Part shown: positions 58,043 to 64,000 of the stretch, one piece after another | How positions within the stretch are numbered: position 1 is the stretch's first letter | Layout of the letters: each line of letters starts with the position of its first letter | Assembly (NCBI RefSeq): GCF_013377275.1 | Contig: NZ_CP016615.1 | Location: 930,001 to 994,000, forward strand | Direction of reading: 5' to 3' | From: Vespertiliibacter pulmonis | GTDB lineage: Bacteria; Pseudomonadota; Gammaproteobacteria; Enterobacterales; Pasteurellaceae | Length of the DNA: 64,000 nucleotides | Position numbers and translations under genes: made by a program | Notes under the pieces: generated by a model | Databases searched by the model: none | Seen by the model: only the letters and a program-made list of their open reading frames with translations | Told to the model about the DNA's origin: nothing

Positions 58043-58873
58043 TTAGTTACCTTCTTTTTCCAAATTACGTTGAATAATATCTTGCCATTCAAGGCTAAAA
58101 TAGAACCAGTATTTATCTCTAAATAATGCGTCTGGGGAAATTAACCATGGTTTATAAGGACTAGTATAGTGAATAATGAGAGGGTCTTGATCTAGTTTCT
58201 CTGTTTCTTTCGATAATTCAAATTTTCCTTGTGGATAAAAACCAAACCTTGCACCAGCTTGAAAGTTGTATATTTTATCGGCAACAATGATGTCATTATT
58301 GAGTACTATATTGAGAATATCTTGATCTGCGTAAATCACTTTTTTTATAAATTTTTCTGAATAGGCAAGTAATGAACCTTGAATATTTTGTTTCTTCCAC
58401 TTTTTATTGTTTACTAATAGAACACCTGCATTGAAATAGGGCCTAATATTGTGGAAATGTTCTGAATTGTTTACGTACATATCAGTAACAGCAACAGCCG
58501 ATTTATCATAAAAATTTTGGTAATAGAAATCGTATAAATTACCATTGACGACAATATCGCTATCTAAATAAAGGACTCTGTCTTCCGGAATTTCTTGAAG
58601 ATAATAACGATAGTATGTTACTTCAGTGATATGTTCTGCTGTTGGGTAATTCTGTAGATGGTCATGAAGTATTGTAGCACTAATGATTTCACAATCTAAT
58701 TGATTTAGGTAATGATTCATAACATTAAACCATTCATTGGGGAAATCTTTATGTAAAAGATAAAATTTAACATTACGATGTTTATGATAACAGATGGATT
58801 TAATTAATGTGATAGCTTGCGCTGAGTACTTAATATCACAAGCTAATGCAATGATCATTGGTTCTTTTTTCAT
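58043..58873 (-). CDS. Family 8 glycosyltransferase (LgtC-like)
   Basis: 276 residues with a GT-A fold of family 8: N-terminal MIIALACDIKYSAQAITLIKSI, the DxD metal site in RVLYLDSDIVVNGNLYDFYY (about 98-117), and YFNAGVLLVNN and ADQDILNIVL further on, plus HYTSPYKPWL. These enzymes add galactose or glucose to LPS cores (LgtC, RfaI/J). No repeat tract that would allow phase variation is visible at its start. It starts 12 bases after the msrA stop, in the same direction. Confidence 0.88.
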   Translation of the reverse strand: MKKEPMIIALACDIKYSAQAITLIKSICYHKHRNVKFYLLHKDFPNEWFNVMNHYLNQLDCEIISATILHDHLQNYPTAEHITEVTYYRYYLQEIPEDRVLYLDSDIVVNGNLYDFYYQNFYDKSAVAVTDMYVNNSEHFHNIRPYFNAGVLLVNNKKWKKQNIQGSLLAYSEKFIKKVIYADQDILNIVLNNDIIVADKIYNFQAGARFGFYPQGKFELSKETEKLDQDPLIIHYTSPYKPWLISPDALFRDKYWFYFSLEWQDIIQRNLEKEGN

Positions 58874-58885
58874 TAAAGGATATTC

Positions 58886-59386
58886 CTATTGCTCTTTGAG
58901 AATTTGGTTCATTAATTGACCGTCAATATGACAGTAGCCATTCGGATTTTTATCTAAATAATTTTGATGATATTCTTCTGCAGGAAAATAATGCTCAAGT
59001 GCTTCATTTTCAATAGCTAAGGGCTGGGTATATTGTCTTTGTAGTTCGTTAAGTGCTTGTTCAATGATAGGCTTATCTTGTGGATCAACATAATAAATCC
59101 CTGTGCGATACTGAATGCCTTTATCTGCACCTTGCTGGTTGATACTAATTGGATCGATAACTTTAAAATAATACTCCAGTAATTTTGTTAAACTAATTTT
59201 ATCGTTTTCATAGGTAACTTTGACGACTTCTGCGTGTCCGCTACCACTACATACTTGCTGATAACTGGGGTTTAAACAGTTACCATTAGCGTAGCCTGAT
59301 TCAGCATTGATAACGCCTTTGATGCGTTGCATAAAGGCTTCTGTTCCCCAAAAACAACCACCCGCTAAGTAAATATCTTTTTGCAT
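58886..59386 (-). CDS. msrA: Peptide methionine sulfoxide reductase MsrA
   Basis: 166-residue cytoplasmic repair enzyme for S-methionine sulfoxide. The catalytic Cys is in YLAGGCFWGTEAFMQ (Cys12), followed by GVINAESGYANG, the YFKVIDPISINQQGADKGIQYRTGIYY stretch (cited by position, about 88-114), EAEEYHQNYLDKNPNGYCHIDG-like resolution site near the C-terminus. MsrB is not fused here. It forms a short run with the family 8 glycosyltransferase. Confidence 0.95.
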   Translation of the reverse strand: MQKDIYLAGGCFWGTEAFMQRIKGVINAESGYANGNCLNPSYQQVCSGSGHAEVVKVTYENDKISLTKLLEYYFKVIDPISINQQGADKGIQYRTGIYYVDPQDKPIIEQALNELQRQYTQPLAIENEALEHYFPAEEYHQNYLDKNPNGYCHIDGQLMNQILKEQ

Positions 59387-59425
59387 TTTATATTCCCTAT
59401 CATTTAAAAAACGTAAAACTTAGTG

Positions 59426-60070
59426 CTAATCTAACCGCTTGTAGTGTTGAAAAACGATTGCAGTTCCTTGAATAATCCAACCAACGCCAAGGGCAAAGGC
59501 AAGTGTACTAATACCTACTGTACCGCCAAGTAAATAGCCACATAGGCAAGCACTGACTTCAATAGTGGTACGAACAATGCCAACTCGCCAACCATATTTT
59601 TGGCAGATACCGACCATTAGCCCATCTCGTGGGCCAGCTCCAAGTTCGCAAGAAAGATAGAATGTTGTGCTTACTCCAAATAGTATTAATCCAATAATAA
59701 TAAAAGCGATACGTTCAATCAATAGCTCAGGAACGGGGAAATAATAGACGGTAAGATCGATAAATACAGCAATAATTATGACGTTTAATAGCGTACCTAA
59801 CCCAAAACGTAATTTTAATGGTAGCCAAAGTAGTAGTACTACGAGGCTGATGATGCCAATCACAATACCAATCGATAGCCCTGTTTGTAGGGAAAGCCCT
59901 TGTGCAAAAACAGTCCAAGGGCTTGAGCCAAAATTAGCAAGCACGATCATACCATCTCCGATACCCATTACAGCCATTGCAATGCAAATAACAATCAGTG
60001 GAAGGGGTTTAAACTGCCATTGATGTTGTGCTGCCCAAGGCATTTTAGGAATAGGGGATTTTCTACTCAT
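59426..60070 (-). CDS. YczE/YitT-type membrane protein
   Basis: 214 residues with five to six hydrophobic segments. Family feature: CELGAGPRDGLMVGICQKYG (about 140-159), with GVSTTFYLSCELG before it. Function is not known; relatives in Bacillus are linked to membrane or antibiotic-related traits. It overlaps lolC by 8 bases at its start codon, so it is probably translated with it. No uptake or regulatory signal is visible in between. Confidence 0.8.
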   Translation of the reverse strand: MSRKSPIPKMPWAAQHQWQFKPLPLIVICIAMAVMGIGDGMIVLANFGSSPWTVFAQGLSLQTGLSIGIVIGIISLVVLLLWLPLKLRFGLGTLLNVIIIAVFIDLTVYYFPVPELLIERIAFIIIGLILFGVSTTFYLSCELGAGPRDGLMVGICQKYGWRVGIVRTTIEVSACLCGYLLGGTVGISTLAFALGVGWIIQGTAIVFQHYKRLD

Positions 60071-61244
60071 AACGTAAGGCTTCCGCAGGTTCGATTTTTG
60101 AGGCTCGATAAGCAGGGTAAAGCGTGCAAATTAACGATAAAAAAATTGAAGAAAGTACAATAATTGCGATTTGTGAGTAAGAGATCTCGGTCGGTAGAAC
60201 AACACCCGTTGGGTTGATTACTGTAATTAAATTGCTCAAATAGGTAGTTGTTATCCAGCCGAGTATACCGCCGATAATAGCTCCGATGATTCCGACAATC
60301 GCACCTTGCATCACAAATATTTGCATAACTTGCCCCTTGGTTAGCCCCTGGGTTTGTAAAATGGCAATTTCGCCTTGTTTATCAACAACCATTAAACTTA
60401 GAGAGGTAATAATATTTGAAATAGCGACAATAATGATTAGGCTTACTAGCAAGCCCATCATATTTTTTTCCATTCTAACGGCTTGGAAAAATTCTCCTTT
60501 CTGCTCACGCCAATCTCGAATTTGCCATTTATCGTTCGAAAACGTTTGGGCAAGTTCGGTTACTTGGAAAGGATCGTTGAGAAAAAGACGTACGCCTTGA
60601 ACTTGGTTTTCTGGTAAACGGAGTAATTTTCCTACATCGGTTAAATTAGCAAATAGAGTATAACTTCCTGCTCCGTTATAGCTATGGTAGATATCGCTTA
60701 CCGTAAATAATCGCTGTACTGGCACTCGTCCAAAAGGAGTGTATTGGCTATTTTCAGTGATCATTAGCCGAATTTTATCGCCTAAGGTTAGTTTGAGCTG
60801 TGAAGCAAGTTGAGCCCCGATAATTACGTTAAATTCATTGCTAGGTAATTTTTCAGTAAGATTTGGGATCTCTGCCAATAGTGGATCATCAGTAGAATTT
60901 TCAACGCCAATTAATACGCCAGCGTTAATAGCTTTTGGGCTTTGAATAATCACATTTGTTTGGCTAATTGGGACGGCTTTAGATGCAAAATCGGGTATTA
61001 CAAGCGGTTCGTTTCTCGCCATGTTTTGCGAAAGTGGCGAGACAATAGCGTGTGGTAAAGAAGAGAGAAGGTTACGTTTTTGCATATTCTCTAAACCATT
61101 CATTACCGATAGGACGATAATCAATGCCATTACGCCTAGCACGATTCCTAGGCTAGCAAGATTAGTAACTAACCGTCCGAAACGGTCACCACTTTTAGAT
61201 CGCCAATAACGTTGAGCAATAAATAATGGAGTTGTTAAATTCAT
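60063..61244 (-). CDS. lolC: Lipoprotein-releasing ABC transporter subunit LolC
   Basis: Inner-membrane component of LolCDE that moves lipoproteins to LolA, 393 residues. N-terminal RFGRLVTNLASLGIVLGVMALIIVLSVMNGLE-like helix (about 21-52), a large periplasmic domain, and three C-terminal helices (about 260-390) in FtsX-like arrangement, ending YPAYRASKIEPAEALRYE. It fits LolC (HI1555) better than LolE, notably QAVRMEKNMMGLLVSLIIIV. lolD and lolE are not nearby, as in H. influenzae. Its 3' end overlaps the YczE gene. Confidence 0.93.
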   Translation of the reverse strand: MNLTTPLFIAQRYWRSKSGDRFGRLVTNLASLGIVLGVMALIIVLSVMNGLENMQKRNLLSSLPHAIVSPLSQNMARNEPLVIPDFASKAVPISQTNVIIQSPKAINAGVLIGVENSTDDPLLAEIPNLTEKLPSNEFNVIIGAQLASQLKLTLGDKIRLMITENSQYTPFGRVPVQRLFTVSDIYHSYNGAGSYTLFANLTDVGKLLRLPENQVQGVRLFLNDPFQVTELAQTFSNDKWQIRDWREQKGEFFQAVRMEKNMMGLLVSLIIIVAISNIITSLSLMVVDKQGEIAILQTQGLTKGQVMQIFVMQGAIVGIIGAIIGGILGWITTTYLSNLITVINPTGVVLPTEISYSQIAIIVLSSIFLSLICTLYPAYRASKIEPAEALRYE

Positions 61245-61266
61245 ATAATTACAATAAAAGTAAAAG

Positions 61267-61290
61267 CCCTCTGCGAATAATTGCAGAGGG
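61267..61290 (-). terminator. Terminator after sodC
   Basis: CCCTCTGC and GCAGAGGG form an 8-bp stem with an 8-nt loop. Read leftward it is followed by CTTTTACTTTTATTG, so it ends the sodC transcript before lolC. Confidence 0.75.
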
Positions 61291-61370
61291 AAAGTTGAAA
61301 TCGCATTAACTTAGTTTATGCCCAAGTGTATTTTCCCCTGGTAGCTAATCGTTTGGGGAAGTGAGTATTA

Positions 61371-61925
61371 TTAGTTGATAACACCACACGCCATTCTTGC
61401 ACCACCACCGCCAAGCATTGCTGGGTGATCTGAATGATTATCTCCACCTATGTGGATCATCAATGCATGTCCACGAATATCATTCAACTTTTTCAAACGT
61501 GGTGCAAGCACGGGGTTGGTTGCTGTGCCTTGATGGCTAACCGCTAGAGCAGGTAGATCCCCCAAATGTGCATTATCAGACCACGGATACCCGTGTTGTT
61601 TAGCGTTAGTTGGATCCCAATGTCCGCCTGCTCCTAATCCTGCAACCATTTTTCCGTCTTTTTCTTTAGCTTCACAGCTTGGATTTTGGTGAATATGGAA
61701 GCCGTGTAGCCCTTCGGTCAGATCCGTTAAATTAGGGGTGAAAACTAATCCATAAGGAGATTCGGTAACCGTTACGGTACCAATATCTTTATTACCATTT
61801 TGATTAAGGAGTTGTAATTTAACCTCAATTTTTTCGGCATTCTCTGATGTTTGTGCGATAGATTGGTGAGTAAAACTTACGCCAATAAGTGTTGTAATAG
61901 TTAGTACTAATGTTTTGATTTTCAT
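61371..61925 (-). CDS. sodC: Periplasmic Cu,Zn superoxide dismutase
   Basis: 184 residues with a signal peptide ([20 protein letters not shown]... about 1-25, ending in SIAQ). The metal site is complete: [17 protein letters not shown] (two His ligands and one disulfide Cys), [20 protein letters not shown] with bridging His, [10 protein letters not shown] and [16 protein letters not shown], with the second Cys in [13 protein letters not shown]. It scavenges superoxide from host phagocytes or periplasmic leakage. Placed between lolC and hprA, which are neighbours in H. influenzae. Confidence 0.96.
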   Translation of the reverse strand: MKIKTLVLTITTLIGVSFTHQSIAQTSENAEKIEVKLQLLNQNGNKDIGTVTVTESPYGLVFTPNLTDLTEGLHGFHIHQNPSCEAKEKDGKMVAGLGAGGHWDPTNAKQHGYPWSDNAHLGDLPALAVSHQGTATNPVLAPRLKKLNDIRGHALMIHIGGDNHSDHPAMLGGGGARMACGVIN

Positions 61926-61933
61926 AAAAATTC

Positions 61934-62881
61934 CTATTTTCCTGTTTTAACAAATTCTTCAATATTTTGCGCCACTTTATTTACTAACGTGGTAACAGCG
62001 GAATCGCTTGCCCAAGCAATGTGAGGTGTAATCAAGAGATTCGGTAAACGTTTTGCTGCCTGCATAAGTGGATTATCTTTTTCAGGTGGCTCTTTAACTA
62101 ATACATCTAATGCGGCACCAGCAATCACTCCATTTTCTAATGCATTTAAAAGGGCATTTTCATCAACCAGTGGGCCTCGTCCTGTATTGATGAGATAAGC
62201 AGTTGGCTTCATCATTGCTAAGGTTTCAGCATTGATTAGATTATGGGTAGATTCAGTAAGTGGGCAGTGTAAGCTCACAATATCTGCTTGTTTTAACACT
62301 TCTTCAAATGGGGTATAGCCTGGGCGAATAGCTGTTGCATTGCGATGTTCTGCGTAAAGTACATTCATTCCAAGTAATTCCGCTAAACGTCCTGTTTCGC
62401 TCCCTAAACAGCCTTTACCGAAGATTCCAAGGGTTGAACCACGCACATCAGTAATTGGATAGTCGTTATAACAGAATTGTCCACAGGTTGCCCAACGGTC
62501 AGAGGTAATTTGATCACGATGGTAACCAATTAAGCTATGCTTTAGGGAAAAGATCATACCTAATACGTGTTCAGGCACGGTAACACTTGAGTAACCAGTT
62601 ACATTTTTGACAGCAATACCAAGATCTTTGGCAGCGATTAAATCAATATTATTCGTTCCTGTAGCAGTAAGGGCAATGAGTTTAAGGTTGGGTAATTTTT
62701 CTAATAATTCTCGGTTGAAGACAACTTTGCTAGTAACGATAATATTGGCATCTTTTGATCTTTCAAAGGTTTCTTCTGGGCTAGTACGATCGTATTCTAT
62801 CCAATTATGTTCAAAAGTAGGGCGGGGAATATCGTGGCTGGCAGGTACGCCTGTACGGTCTAGAAAAACGATGTTTACCAT
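61934..62881 (-). CDS. hprA: D-2-hydroxyacid dehydrogenase (glycerate dehydrogenase/hydroxypyruvate reductase)
   Basis: NAD-dependent oxidoreductase of 315 residues, HI1556-like. Rossmann motif is [20 protein letters not shown] (about 147-166), with the catalytic Arg near 231 in [14 protein letters not shown], Glu near 260 and His in [15 protein letters not shown] (about 284-298). The frame could also begin at 62884 (ATG) or 62887 (TTG). AAGGAG lies at 7-nt spacing to the ATG at 62881, which I prefer. It reduces hydroxypyruvate or glyoxylate; the physiological substrate is from homology. Confidence 0.88.
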   Translation of the reverse strand: MVNIVFLDRTGVPASHDIPRPTFEHNWIEYDRTSPEETFERSKDANIIVTSKVVFNRELLEKLPNLKLIALTATGTNNIDLIAAKDLGIAVKNVTGYSSVTVPEHVLGMIFSLKHSLIGYHRDQITSDRWATCGQFCYNDYPITDVRGSTLGIFGKGCLGSETGRLAELLGMNVLYAEHRNATAIRPGYTPFEEVLKQADIVSLHCPLTESTHNLINAETLAMMKPTAYLINTGRGPLVDENALLNALENGVIAGAALDVLVKEPPEKDNPLMQAAKRLPNLLITPHIAWASDSAVTTLVNKVAQNIEEFVKTGK

Positions 62882-62935
62882 CATCAAACTCCTTATTTTG
62901 TTATTCTTATGTTAAATTAAGTAGAACTATATAAT

Positions 62936-62976
62936 AAGCGGTTAGATTTGCCAATTTTTTTACAAACTAACCGCTT
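62936..62976. terminator. Inverted pair of uptake cores between hprA and kdsA
   Basis: AAGCGGTTAG (62936-62945) and CTAACCGCTT (62967-62976) form a perfect 10-bp stem with a 21-nt loop, 3 bases after the kdsA stop. It can terminate the leftward kdsA transcript. Confidence 0.7.
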
Positions 62977-62979
62977 GTC

Positions 62980-63846
<867 letters not shown>

Positions 63847-63892
63847 CTAATTAGCGGTGATAACTATTAAATAAGTATAAAGATCGTGAAGA

Positions 63893-64000
63893 TCAATGAA
63901 ATAAATTGGCTTTGCTCTGTTTTTCTAGCCCTACGATTTCTAATTTTAAAATTGTAGCAGAAGGGTCATCAGGGCATTGATCGATAAAATAACTGAGATC
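63893..64000 (-). CDS. sirB1: SirB1/YchA-like protein, C-terminal fragment (5' end beyond window)
   Basis: The leftward frame is open from the right edge of the window and ends in TGA at 63893-63895. The 35 readable residues (DLSYFIDQCPDDPSATILKL then EIVGLEKQSKANLFH) match the C-terminus of the SirB1/YchA family, whose gene lies just before kdsA in E. coli and H. influenzae (HI1558). Only the last part is present, so nothing can be said of its transglutaminase-like N-terminal domain. The 58-base gap to kdsA suggests an operon. Confidence 0.75.
   Translation of the reverse strand, partial: DLSYFIDQCPDDPSATILKLEIVGLEKQSKANLFH

Noticed and set aside
58027-58055. Inverted repeat GAAGGTA/TACCTTC after fxsA as a terminator
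   Set aside because: The right arm lies inside the 3' end of the glycosyltransferase gene and pairing is imperfect.
58043-58873. Phase-variable LPS gene
   Set aside because: No simple sequence repeat (tetra- or homopolymer tract) was seen in or before the glycosyltransferase genes.

Overview
The window is a stretch of a Pasteurellaceae chromosome. The evidence is the gene content and order: menI-ydiJ-ompA(P5)-matP-lonP-fabA, comNOPQ-recC, and lolC-hprA-kdsA-sirB1 follow Haemophilus/E. coli neighbourhoods. The DNA also carries many copies of the 9-mer ACAAGCGGT, the uptake signal core of the Actinobacillus pleuropneumoniae / Mannheimia / Glaesserella / H. ducreyi branch. The species cannot be fixed from the sequence alone. 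It is almost entirely ordinary housekeeping chromosome. I see no tRNA, rRNA, CRISPR array, insertion sequence or integrase.

Layout. 1-9 kb: 5'-truncated accA, then a long leftward run holding lspA-ispH-sdhE, glnB, an FkbM methyltransferase, mog, ybaN, a family 2 glycosyltransferase, lpxH, a DUF1523 gene, tatD and epmA. 9-16.4 kb: trkH, then dnaK and dnaJ separated by two unrelated genes, then cpdA. 16.4-26.8 kb: nitroreductase, glnA, menI, ydiJ, ompA, matP, lonP, fabA. 26.8-35.3 kb: a visibly AT-rich competence/recombination block, comNOPQ-recC-ptrA, behind a candidate CRP-S (competence) site. 35.4-39.1 kb: fklB, menB, acs.

39.3-43.7 kb is the one clear accessory island, and it is very AT-rich. 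It holds an XRE regulator, a divergent HTH-WYL regulator, an unknown 115-residue protein, a COG3596-like GTPase, a decayed DUF3944/UPF0174 (YaaW-type) gene with a nonsense codon and a frameshift, and a HEPN-like protein with an Rx4H motif. The layout (regulator, NTPase, possible RNase) resembles that of prokaryotic defence loci, but function is inference only. This is my best candidate for an undescribed system.

43.8-64 kb: dld, glpT diverging from a yagU-like gene around a perfect FNR box, a MetX-like hydrolase, proS, a stand-alone acpP, ybaB, ilvG-ilvM-(racemase)-(glycosyltransferase)-ilvD, fxsA, a family 8 glycosyltransferase with msrA, a YczE-type membrane protein with lolC, sodC, hprA, kdsA and the 3' end of sirB1.

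Themes that link genes: LPS/envelope (lpxH, kdsA, four sugar or methyl transferases, lolC, lspA, ompA); fatty acid synthesis (accA, fabA, acpP, with FadR/FabR-like sites before fabA); nitrogen control (glnB, glnA); menaquinone and respiration (menB, menI, dld, ydiJ); branched-chain amino acids (ilvGMD); natural competence (comNOPQ, recC and the uptake sequences themselves, several of which are arranged as inverted pairs forming terminators).
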